This document shows positions 1-5,949 of a stretch of 9,204 bases of DNA, one piece after another. The notes below the pieces were generated by a model. That model saw only the letters and a program-made list of their open reading frames with translations. It was not told the DNA's origin and made no database searches. Both the position numbers and the translations under genes were made by a program. Each line of letters opens with the position of its first letter. Within the stretch, counting starts at the first letter, position 1. Origin of the DNA: an uncultured Clostridia bacterium (lineage in GTDB: Bacteria; Bacillota; Clostridia; TANB77; CAG-508). The stretch spans positions 1 through 9,204 of the forward strand of contig CARBKU010000035.1 in NCBI GenBank assembly GCA_948946035.1, given 5' to 3'.

Positions 1-2
1 TA

Positions 3-257
3 GAAAATAAATTAGACAAAGAATTTCAAGCTGACAAGTTTGAAAATATTTTTAGTGATGAAAGTTTGTCTAAATTTGCAAAAGCACTGACTTATAATGA
101 GAAGTTAGTGCTTTCTTTGTATTACATAGAAAACAAAAGTGATGAACAAATAGGAAAAATCTTATTTATGACAAGATCAGCAGCTAATAAGAAAAGACAT
201 AGAGCAATAGAAAAATTAAAAAATGAATGTAAGAAAAGAGGGATTTTAAATGTTTAA
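3..257 (+). CDS. Sigma-70 region 4-like regulator (5' end missing)
   Basis: The reading frame is open from the window edge to a TAA, so the N-terminus lies outside; only the last 84 residues are present. The core, about residues 23-75 of the visible part, begins FAKALTYNEKLVLSLYYIEN and continues into DEQIGKILFMTRSAANKKRH. It has the layout of sigma-70 region 4: a helix of the 'L..kekevl.l.Y' kind followed by a helix-turn-helix that would read a -35 element. Such proteins occur in Gram-positive conjugative transposons (Orf7 of Tn916) and in prophages, where they control element genes. The 3' end overlaps the next gene by 8 nt, suggesting translational coupling. A TTG at 66 could be called as a start but has no reason to be, because the frame continues upstream without a stop. 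Family placement is by motif only. Confidence 0.75.
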   Translation, partial: ENKLDKEFQADKFENIFSDESLSKFAKALTYNEKLVLSLYYIENKSDEQIGKILFMTRSAANKKRHRAIEKLKNECKKRGILNV

Positions 258-426
258 CAATTACAATTTAACTGATGAAGAAGTTTTATACATTATTGAT
301 AAATATGAAAACTTAATCAATAAATACAGCAAATTATATAGTAATGGTCCAGTAGATGAAGATTTAAGACAGGAGATAATTTTAAAAATATATGTAACCT
401 TAACACAAAATAGAGAAAAATTTTAA
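250..426 (+). CDS. HTH_16 / sigma region 2-like small protein (Tn916 Orf8-like)
   Basis: A 58-residue protein whose ATG overlaps the end of the preceding sigma-like gene; gaggga (238-243) lies 6 nt upstream and supports this start. Residues 30-52 contain the acidic DEDLRQE motif followed by an aliphatic helix (IILKIYVTL). This is the hallmark of the HTH_16 family and resembles the core-RNA-polymerase-binding helix of sigma region 2. In Tn916-type elements an Orf8 protein of this class follows the Orf7 sigma-like protein, as here. The protein has no region 4 of its own, so it may act together with its upstream neighbour. Seen: motif, overlap and order. Inferred: partnership. Confidence 0.6.
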   Translation: MFNNYNLTDEEVLYIIDKYENLINKYSKLYSNGPVDEDLRQEIILKIYVTLTQNREKF

Positions 427-497
427 AGAAATTTTACAAATTTGTCCCACTCTCTAATTTTCAATCCGTTCTTAATAGATGAAAGGAGCGTGAGAAA

Positions 498-653
498 ATG
501 ATTTGTAACGAAATAAAATGCTATTTAAAAGAAAAAAAGAGAAAATGGCAAGTTAGAAAAAGAGTTATTGGATTTAAAAAGAAAATTCAAAAGCTAGAAA
601 AACATAAAAACAAAATGAGAAGAAAAAGCTCATTAGGTTTGCCAATTCCTTAA
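498..653 (+). CDS. Small basic protein, unknown function
   Basis: A 51-residue frame with a good ribosome site (gaaaggagcg, 481-490) placed correctly before the ATG. The protein is strongly basic: Lys and Arg dominate residues 9-44, with a heptad-like stretch around KKKIQKLEKHKNKMRR, so a short coiled coil or nucleic-acid-binding helix is likely. It ends in an uncharged SSLGLPIP tail. It sits between the HTH_16-like gene and the next HTH gene, in the regulatory part of the mobile element. I do not recognise a family. The 71 bases before it (427-497) hold only the ribosome site. Codon use matches its neighbours, which favours a real gene over chance. Confidence 0.5.
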   Translation: MICNEIKCYLKEKKRKWQVRKRVIGFKKKIQKLEKHKNKMRRKSSLGLPIP

Positions 654-691
654 ACTGTTAGCAAAAAGTTAAGTAGGAAAGAGAGGTACAA

Positions 692-1123
692 ATGAAAAGT
701 AACAAAGAAACAATAATACAAATGTATTTTATAGATAAATCAAAACCAGTAGAAATTGCAAAACAATTAAATATTTCCAAAAGTGCAGTAACACAAGTTT
801 TGCAAAAAGATGAAAGATACCAAGCAGAAAAAATACATAGAAAAGAACAGAACAAATTAAAACATAAAGAAAATACAATAAAGATAATAAAAAAGCAAAG
901 AGAAGTTAAAAAATTTAAGAATAGTGTAGATGATTTAATTTTGAAAAAAATGCACGAACAGGCAAGTCAAGAACTTTCAAAAGGCAAAAGAATGAATAAC
1001 ATGGCATATAGAAATTGGAACAAAAGTGCATTTGATTACAATGAAAAACGAAAAAGATTTGAATTTAAGAAAGAATTAGGAAGAAGTTATGATGTACCTA
1101 AATATATAAAAGTGGAGGTGTGA
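692..1123 (+). CDS. Helix-turn-helix DNA-binding protein of the mobile element
   Basis: A 143-residue protein starting 5 nt after gagagg (681-686). Residues 8-45 read as a sigma-4/resolvase-type helix-turn-helix: 'MYFIDKSKPVEIAKQLNISK' followed by SAVTQVLQKDERY, that is 'EIA..L.IS.S.V...L'. The middle (about 46-80) is a long Lys/Glu/Gln-rich helix, probably coiled coil. The rest is basic, ends at DVPKYIKVEV, and has no motif I recognise. Such proteins accompany sigma-like regulators in clostridial prophages and conjugative elements and probably act as transcriptional regulators, but the target is unknown. Its TGA stop (1121-1123) shows that TGA is read as a stop in this genome. Confidence 0.65.
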   Translation: MKSNKETIIQMYFIDKSKPVEIAKQLNISKSAVTQVLQKDERYQAEKIHRKEQNKLKHKENTIKIIKKQREVKKFKNSVDDLILKKMHEQASQELSKGKRMNNMAYRNWNKSAFDYNEKRKRFEFKKELGRSYDVPKYIKVEV

Positions 1124-1125
1124 AA

Positions 1126-1320
1126 ATGGGAGTTTTATACAATTATAAACAAGTAAAAGCATTTGCTTTAATAGCATTACACAATTTATTAAATTCAGCT
1201 AATAGAAATAATATAAATTTAAAAACTTTGGATATGTTTTTAGATCCATTGGAAAAAGTACATAAAAAAGAAGAGGTTATTGAATATGCAGAAAAATTAA
1301 AAAGTAGAGAGGAAAAATAA
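1126..1320 (+). CDS. Small protein of unknown function
   Basis: A 64-residue frame. The ATG at 1126 is preferred over an in-frame GTG at 1120, because ggagg (1114-1118) lies 7 nt before the ATG but is too close to the GTG. The N-terminal half is a mildly hydrophobic helix (VKAFALIALHNLLNSA) and the C-terminal half is charged and helical (LEKVHKKEEVIEYAEKLK). There is no signal peptide, cysteine pair or recognisable domain. It lies 2 nt after the HTH gene and 5 nt before the DUF6075-like gene, so it is almost certainly co-transcribed with them. Function unknown. Confidence 0.5.
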   Translation: MGVLYNYKQVKAFALIALHNLLNSANRNNINLKTLDMFLDPLEKVHKKEEVIEYAEKLKSREEK

Positions 1321-1325
1321 ATCTT

Positions 1326-1808
1326 ATGGAATTTATAGATAATGAACACAAAAAATTCTTTTTGAAAAAATACGAAGAAGCAAAAGAAAATGGAAAAGCA
1401 GATGTATATTATAAGTCATTAATATATACATTAAGCATTTGTGAAACTACAAGAGAACATTTTGGCGAAATATTTAACTTAGAAAAAGGAGAAGTTAATC
1501 TTGATTCTATTCAAAAAGGGTGGCAAACATCAACATCATTAAAAGTAACAAGAATGGCATTAAATTTATGGAATCACAGTCTTGTATTTGACAGTGAAGA
1601 AGATTTGGAAAATGAAAAAATATCAAGTCATTATGCACCAAGTGAAGTATTTTGTTGTTCTTATGCACCATATTTTTGGGAAGGAATTAAAATACGATAT
1701 CCAGAATATATGGATTATGAAAAAAATAATAGAACACCATGTGTTGCAATGTATTCAAGAGTAGGGAAAAAGGAACAACAGGAAGAAGATGAAGAAACAA
1801 TACAATAA
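1326..1808 (+). CDS. DUF6075-like protein
   Basis: A 160-residue soluble protein. The N-terminal part (FIDNEHKKFFLKKYEEAKEN, then DVYYKSLIYTLSICETTREH) and the conserved-looking SEVFCCSYAPYFWEGIKIRY segment (about residues 107-126) match my memory of DUF6075, a domain of unknown function common on clostridial prophages and conjugative elements near regulators and recombinases. It has a Cys-Cys pair and no membrane segment. The last 15 residues are acidic and Gln-rich (KKEQQEEDEETIQ) and probably disordered. Its ribosome site (agagagg, 1306-1312) lies inside the end of the previous gene at rather long spacing. It is the last gene before the terminator at 1859-1913. The family call is from memory; no biochemical role is known to me. 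Confidence 0.6.
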   Translation: MEFIDNEHKKFFLKKYEEAKENGKADVYYKSLIYTLSICETTREHFGEIFNLEKGEVNLDSIQKGWQTSTSLKVTRMALNLWNHSLVFDSEEDLENEKISSHYAPSEVFCCSYAPYFWEGIKIRYPEYMDYEKNNRTPCVAMYSRVGKKEQQEEDEETIQ

Positions 1809-1858
1809 TTCTTAAAAAAACTTATGAAGAAACAATGAAGTATAAAAATGAATAGATA

Positions 1859-1913
1859 AAAAATAAAAGTCTTTTGGGATTAAAAAATATAAGAACGAAA
1901 GATTTTTATTTTT
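1859..1913 (+). terminator. Long hairpin terminator, possibly bidirectional
   Basis: The arm 1859-1874 pairs with 1898-1913 over 16 bp, with one G-T wobble at 1869. Two further inner pairs are possible, leaving a loop of about 19-23 nt. The right arm ends in a T-rich run (ttttta then ttttt) and the left arm starts with an A-run, so the structure could stop transcription on either strand. It lies 50 nt after the DUF6075-like gene and separates the regulatory operon from the recombinase module. Confidence 0.6.
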
Positions 1914-1990
1914 AAGAAATATATAAGAGCTTGATGCAATCATATAAAAAATTGATTATTATAATTGAAAATTTATTTTAAGAAGGGATT

Positions 1991-2107
1991 ATGTATAAAA
2001 TGAAAGAAATTATAAAAATAAGTACAGAATTATATTTATTAAATTATTTATATAAGAAAAATCTAATTTCAGATCAAGAATATTGTGAAATAAAAAAATA
2101 TATATAA
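1991..2107 (+). CDS. 38-residue SHOCT-like micro-protein
   Basis: A short frame with agaaggg (1981-1987) just ahead; a second in-frame ATG at 2000 is an alternative start with more relaxed spacing. The sequence from residue 16 (LLNYLYKKNLISDQEYCEIK) has the pattern 'L..L...glIs..Ey..iK' of the SHOCT motif. This small oligomerisation-type module is often found as a tiny gene just before serine recombinases in clostridial mobile elements. A TATAAT hexamer at 1960-1965 could be its -10, but no matching -35 is seen. The gene is too short for most gene callers. Placement rests on the motif and position; its role with the recombinase, perhaps as a directionality or accessory factor, is an inference. 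Confidence 0.5.
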   Translation: MYKMKEIIKISTELYLLNYLYKKNLISDQEYCEIKKYI

Positions 2108-2122
2108 GATTTGGTACAAACG

Positions 2123-2151
2123 TTGATAAAAATATTTAAAAGTTGTAAAAT
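2123..2151 (+). promoter_or_regulatory. Sigma-A-type promoter of the recombinase gene
   Basis: TTGATA (2123-2128) and TAAAAT (2146-2151) are separated by exactly 17 nt. Each hexamer has one mismatch to consensus. Transcription would begin near 2158, giving a leader of about 30 nt with ggaggt at 2175-2180. Confidence 0.6.
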
Positions 2152-2187
2152 ATATGATGTAGCAAGCACTATATGGAGGTAATACAT

Positions 2188-3970
2188 ATGGTTGCTAATG
2201 TGCAAATTATAAAAAAAATTGAAGGAAGAGTCGATAGAAGAAATGGAGGTGTTCTTAATAATAAGTTATTAAGAGTAACAGCTTATGCAAGAGTAAGTAC
2301 AGATGATCAGGATCAAAAACATAGTTATCAATCACAATTAGCATTTTTTAAATCAAAAATTAAAGAAAATTCAGAATGGATTTATGTAGACATGTATGCA
2401 GATGAGGCTATAAGTGGAACATTAGACTATAAGAGAAGTGATTTTATGAGAATGATAAATGATGCTCTTGCAGGAAAATTTGATATGATTATTACAAAAT
2501 CTATATCAAGATTTGCTAGAAATACAGTAGATACTTTAAAATATGTTAGATTACTAAAAGAAAAAAATATAGCAGTATATTTTGTAGAAGAAAACATTAA
2601 TACATTGGAGATGTCTAGTGAGTTTGTTTTGACAATTTTAAGTTCAGTTGCTCAGCAAGAAAGTGAAAATATATCTAACCATGTAAAATTAGGATTTAAA
2701 GCTAAAATGGAAAGAGGGGAACTAATTGGATTTAATGGTTGTTTAGGCTATGATTATGATCCTACCACAAAAAGTTTGTCAATAAATGAAGAAGAAAAGA
2801 AAACTGTTCAATATATATATGATAGATACATACAAGGTTATCGGAGCAACTGCTATAGCAAAAGAATTAACAGAAAAAGGCTACACAACTAAACAGGGAA
2901 ACGTGGTTTGGAGTGAATCAAGTGTTAGGAAAATTTTAAAAAATGTAAAATACAAAGGAGATGTTTTACAAGGATTAACCTATACAGTAGATCCAATTTC
3001 TCATAAAAGAAAAACTAATATGGGAGAGCAAGACAAATATTATATGCAAGGACATCATGAGTCAATCATAACAGAAGAAATATGGAATAAAGTACAAGAA
3101 ATAATGAAAACAAGAAAAGAAACAAACAATAATCCGGGAATTAAAGAAGGATATTATAATACAAAATATTCTTTTAGCAATACAATGGAATTTGCTTTTT
3201 GTGGAAAGGTTGTTTCAAGAAAAAAATGGGGAAAAGATAAAATTGGTTGGCAATGTATTTCAGCAATAAAAAAAGGAAAAAAGGAATGTTCTCATAGTAG
3301 AGTTATCCCACAATATGTTTTAGAACAAGCCTTTATAGAAGTTCACAAAATGTTGTTAGCAAATAATCAAGAAATAGTTAATGAATTTTTTAAAAAGGTT
3401 GAAAAGGCAATTAAGAAAAACAATACTTTAGAAACTTTGCAAATACTAAAAGAAAAGGAAAAAAGTTTGCAAAGTCAAATAAAAAAATTATTAGATATGA
3501 GCCTTAATGAAGCGATAACAGAAGATGAATATATCAGTAAAAAGACAGAATTAGAAAAGAAATTGACTGACATTAATAAAAAAATGGCAAAAAGTATTGG
3601 AATATCAAAAGTAGAAGAAAGAATAAAAGACAGAGTTTCTAATATGAAAAATAATCTAAAATTAAAACAAAATATAATTAACTATTTTGATGAAGATGCA
3701 TATAGATGTATGATAAAAAAGGTAATTGTAGGAGAAATTGATGGAGAACAAAAAAATCCATTTGTTTTAAATTTTATATTAAATTCTGATAAAGTCCAAG
3801 ATGATGAACAACTAAATGATATAAAAATATTAATTGCAGAGTTAGATTGTAAAGTTCAATATTTTGTTTTTAATATTGATGAGAATAATAATCGAAGTAA
3901 AGAAATAAAAGATAGTATTAAGGTAAAAATATATTCAGATATAGATTCAAATATAAACATAGCACCATAA
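2188..3970 (+). pseudogene. Large serine recombinase (site-specific integrase), frameshifted
   Basis: Large serine recombinases cut and rejoin DNA at attachment sites to insert or excise mobile elements. The start is ATG 2188, 7 nt after ggaggt (2175-2180). The resolvase domain (about residues 29-175) holds AYARVST with the nucleophile Ser37, then YADEAISG and the SISRFARNT helix. The frame shifts near 2838: the first frame runs off into RSNCYSKRINRKRLHN and stops at 2892, while the downstream frame continues a normal recombinase domain. Dropping one T from 'ggtta' (2836-2840) restores YIQGIGATAIAKEL and gives 593 residues, normal for the family. Downstream are the recombinase domain, a zinc ribbon (about 335-370) and a coiled coil (about 395-470). 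The ribbon has C338, C356 and C367, but its expected first Cys is Phe335 (ttt at 3191-3193). The gene is therefore either decayed or carries a sequencing error; family assignment is firm. Confidence 0.88.
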
Positions 3971-3983
3971 AGCAATATGGTAT

Positions 3984-4006
3984 GCGAATGATATATCTAT
4001 TCGTGC
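3984..4006. other. Candidate attachment-site palindrome after the recombinase
   Basis: The perfect palindrome gatatatc (3990-3997) is flanked by cgaat on the left and tattcg on the right, giving an imperfect 20-bp inverted repeat that begins 14 nt after the recombinase stop. In elements that use large serine recombinases, the att site usually lies directly beside the recombinase gene and has imperfect dyad symmetry. Only the symmetry and position are seen; no second att copy is in this window. Confidence 0.3.
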
Positions 4007-4033
4007 TAGTTTTAGATACAAAAGTGTGGTACG

Positions 4034-4234
4034 TTGATATGTTTAAAGCTGTCCTGTGCCACATGTGGAATGTTGCTCGGTGCTATATTTGAAAGATTCG
4101 ATACAATAGTTGAGTTTACTGCTTTTGAAGATTTTATTAGTTTTGAGAGAAAAGATAAAAATAAGGTTAAAAGAGTAGAAAATAATAAAATTAAGGTAAC
4201 GATAGAGGTTGATATGGTGTGCGGAGCGGTATAA
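4034..4234 (+). CDS. Doubtful small ORF, possibly a gene remnant at the element boundary
   Basis: An open frame of up to 66 codons from TTG 4034, or 54 from ATG 4070. Neither start has a good ribosome site. It begins with CLKLSCATCGMLLG, which contains a C-x2-C pair, continues with a hydrophobic/aromatic segment (AIFERFDTIVEFTAFEDFIS), then a basic stretch, and ends VDMVCGAV. I recognise no family. The first 90 bases around it (4021-4110) are about 39% G+C and use codons such as ctg, tcc, gcc and ctc that are rare in the neighbours. It is followed by an intrinsic terminator. It could be the 3' remnant of a host gene cut by element insertion, a small cargo gene, or chance. Confidence 0.3.
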   Translation: MICLKLSCATCGMLLGAIFERFDTIVEFTAFEDFISFERKDKNKVKRVENNKIKVTIEVDMVCGAV

Positions 4235-4279
4235 TTTGATTATAGAAAATATGAATGTTTGGAGATAAAACTTAATTGG

Positions 4280-4308
4280 AAGTGTTTGGAAAAGCACTTT
4301 CTTTTTTT
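4280..4308 (+). terminator. Intrinsic terminator
   Basis: The stem aagtgt (4280-4285) pairs with gcactt (4294-4299), with one wobble and an 8-nt loop, and is followed by an almost pure T run to 4308. It separates the recombinase and boundary region from the next transcription unit. Confidence 0.6.
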
Positions 4309-4317
4309 GACTTTTTA

Positions 4318-4326
4318 TGATAAAAT
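4318..4326 (+). promoter_or_regulatory. Extended -10 promoter of the NUDIX/SieB/nuclease operon
   Basis: TGATAAAAT matches the extended -10 pattern TGnTATAAT, with TAAAAT at 4321-4326. The start would lie near 4333 and the first ribosome site is at 4358-4363. The -35 position (4298-4303) is poor. A nearby TTGACT (4307-4312) is too close to serve this -10. The site lies immediately after a terminator and before an operon that otherwise has no promoter. Confidence 0.4.
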
Positions 4327-4368
4327 AGCAACAAATAATAAGCAAGAATTAATGAATGGAGAATTAGT

Positions 4369-4785
4369 ATGAAAAATTTAATGAGAAGTAATATATATGA
4401 TGTAGAAGAAACAATTGTCATAGTAGGAAGCTGTTTAAAAAATATGCAACCTCAAGGTTATGAAAAAGTAAAGAGATTATCAGAAAACATATATGAATTA
4501 TGTTTAGAAGAAACACATATTAATATGGCTATAACTAAAATAGGAGGAATGTTAAGAACAGAGAAAGTAAAAAATATAATATTTGCTACTGTTGATAAAT
4601 CACCACATTGTGTACAAGTCCATTATATAAGGAATGAACTTGAAAAAATGATGAATTTAACAAATATAAACATTGCAAATTATGTAGTTATTGATAATGA
4701 GTTGATAAAGATAGACAATGATGTAATATCAATGTCAAAATCATTAGGAAAACTTAAAAATACAATGAAGAAAATGGAGGAATAA
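4369..4785 (+). CDS. Uncharacterised alpha/beta-like protein, first gene of operon
   Basis: A 138-residue soluble protein; tggaga (4358-4363) supports the ATG. Hydrophobic strands TIVIVGSCLKN (about residues 15-25) and KNIIFATVDKSPHCVQVHY (about 68-86) alternate with amphipathic helices, as in a small alpha/beta fold. Conserved-looking polar motifs are GSCLKN and DKSPHCVQVHY, whose Cys and His residues could form a metal or catalytic site. The C-terminal helix (SMSKSLGKLKNTMKKMEE) is basic. I do not recognise the family. Only 1 nt separates its stop from the NUDIX start, and the NUDIX ribosome site lies within this gene, so the two are translationally linked and probably work on the same or related small molecules. 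No signal peptide or membrane segment. Confidence 0.7.
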   Translation: MKNLMRSNIYDVEETIVIVGSCLKNMQPQGYEKVKRLSENIYELCLEETHINMAITKIGGMLRTEKVKNIIFATVDKSPHCVQVHYIRNELEKMMNLTNINIANYVVIDNELIKIDNDVISMSKSLGKLKNTMKKMEE

Positions 4786-4786
4786 G

Positions 4787-5305
4787 ATGGAATTATTTAC
4801 ACAAGAAGTAAAAGATATGGAAGAATTGAAAGAAGTTTTAAAAAATAATAATGATATATCAAAAGATTATGAAGTAGCAGTTATTGTATATGCTTTTGAT
4901 AAAGATAATAAAATAATTTTTCAAAGAAGAGGACTAGGTTGTAGAGATGAAAGACTAAAATTAGAAACAATAGGTGGAAGAGTTAAAGAAAGTGATACTG
5001 ATTTTAAAGATGCATTAAATAGAGAAATTATAGAAGAAGTTGGAACAGAAGCGAATATAGAAATAGATGAATTTATTACATCAACCTATGCAACCACATT
5101 TGATGATAGATATAATAAAGAGCAAACTTGGATATATATTGTGTACAAAGGAAGTTTAAAAGAAGGAGAATTAAAAATAGCCGAACCGAATAAGTGCTTA
5201 GGGTATGAAAGATATAAAATAGGTGAAGTAGATGAAAATGAATTAAGTAATGGTGCTAGAGAAATTTATAAAATAGTATGTAAAAAATATAGTTATCTAA
5301 AATAA
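4787..5305 (+). CDS. NUDIX hydrolase
   Basis: A 172-residue cytoplasmic enzyme that would hydrolyse a nucleoside diphosphate linked to another group. The Nudix box is at about residues 63-87: GG at 63-64, then R79-E80 and E83-E84 of the R-E-x-x-E-E-x-G helix, which binds the catalytic metal. The loop before this helix deviates from the G-x5-E-x7-RE spacing: it is one residue longer, and an Asp (D70) stands where Glu is usual. EVAVIVYAFDKDNKIIFQRR (29-48) is the typical preceding strand pair, as in isopentenyl-diphosphate-isomerase-like NUDIX proteins. The substrate cannot be told. It is tightly coupled to the upstream unknown gene (1-nt gap, ribosome site tggagg at 4775-4780) and 16 nt from the downstream membrane protein. 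Confidence 0.85.
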   Translation: MELFTQEVKDMEELKEVLKNNNDISKDYEVAVIVYAFDKDNKIIFQRRGLGCRDERLKLETIGGRVKESDTDFKDALNREIIEEVGTEANIEIDEFITSTYATTFDDRYNKEQTWIYIVYKGSLKEGELKIAEPNKCLGYERYKIGEVDENELSNGAREIYKIVCKKYSYLK

Positions 5306-5321
5306 GAATAGGAGAAAGAAA

Positions 5322-5912
5322 ATGAGTGCATTTTTTGACTTTATAAAAGCATTAATTGAAAGATATGGATTGAAAAGTTTGATTGCTTTTGTGTTAAGCA
5401 TATTCACAGTTACTATTATACCAAAATCATTGATAGAAAAATTACCTTTTAATGAATCAAGTATTTATTGGGCAATAGGAGTATCATTTGCTATATGGAT
5501 TATTGTTTTACATTGTATTATTTTAATATTTGGAAAAATTAGGGACAAGATTAGTTATAATATATATAAAGAAAAATCTAATAAAGAAAGTAATAAAGAA
5601 GCATTAGAATTATTATGGACAACCATCGATGGATTTTCTGAAAATGATAGAAAAGATATTATGAACTTTTTAAATACAAATAACGAACCTATTTCAAAAG
5701 GTGGAACATTTTTTGATGGGCTATATAGTAGTAATTTTGTGATAAAAACTGAAAAGAAGATTTTAAAAGAGGAAGAAGTTGTTATATATAATACAAATGA
5801 AAAAGTAAAAATGCAAAGATATGATACTCATCTATATAAATTACAAGAACCTATATACGAAATATTAAAATATTCATTGCAAGAATATGGTAAAATATGC
5901 CATTTTGAATAA
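5322..5912 (+). CDS. SieB-like two-helix membrane protein (superinfection exclusion type)
   Basis: A 196-residue protein with two N-terminal membrane helices (about 18-34 and 49-70) joined by a short loop, then a charged cytoplasmic domain. The soluble part contains SENDRKDIMNFL, KGGTFFDGLYSSNFVIKTEK and a C-terminal YKLQEPIYEILKYSLQEYGK. This architecture ('FS..e...l..fl', a G.(I/V/F)..L...g segment, and a final 'i...iw..l' helix) matches what I know of the SieB family, phage-encoded inner-membrane proteins that abort superinfecting phage. A ggaga ribosome site (5311-5315) supports the start. Its place between a NUDIX hydrolase and a nuclease fits a phage-defence role. The family call is by architecture and moderate in confidence; an unrelated membrane protein remains possible. 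Confidence 0.55.
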   Translation: MSAFFDFIKALIERYGLKSLIAFVLSIFTVTIIPKSLIEKLPFNESSIYWAIGVSFAIWIIVLHCIILIFGKIRDKISYNIYKEKSNKESNKEALELLWTTIDGFSENDRKDIMNFLNTNNEPISKGGTFFDGLYSSNFVIKTEKKILKEEEVVIYNTNEKVKMQRYDTHLYKLQEPIYEILKYSLQEYGKICHFE

Positions 5913-5949
5913 ATAATAAAATGAATTGAATATAAAAAGGAGGTAATTT

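Noticed and set aside
1120..1125. GTG start for the small protein, overlapping the previous TGA stop
   Set aside because: The ribosome site ggagg is only 1 nt from the GTG; ATG 1126 has normal spacing.
658..1349. Reverse-strand open frames (658-855, 1143-1349)
   Set aside because: They lie opposite convincing + strand genes, have no ribosome sites, and read as low-complexity Phe/Ser/Leu/Ile-rich peptides typical of the antisense of AT-rich genes. The same holds for 4043-4345, 7893-8130 and 8841-9134.
2786..2892. Programmed +1 frameshift in the recombinase
   Set aside because: The overlap of the two frames contains a rare cgg codon just after the shift point, but there is no recognised slippery sequence or stimulatory structure, and this recombinase family is normally made from one frame. 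A mutation or sequence error is simpler.
4307..4339. Consensus-like -35 TTGACT with a downstream -10
   Set aside because: No -10 hexamer is found at 16-18 nt; AATAAT lies at 21 nt and TAAAAT at 8 nt. Only the extended -10 was kept.
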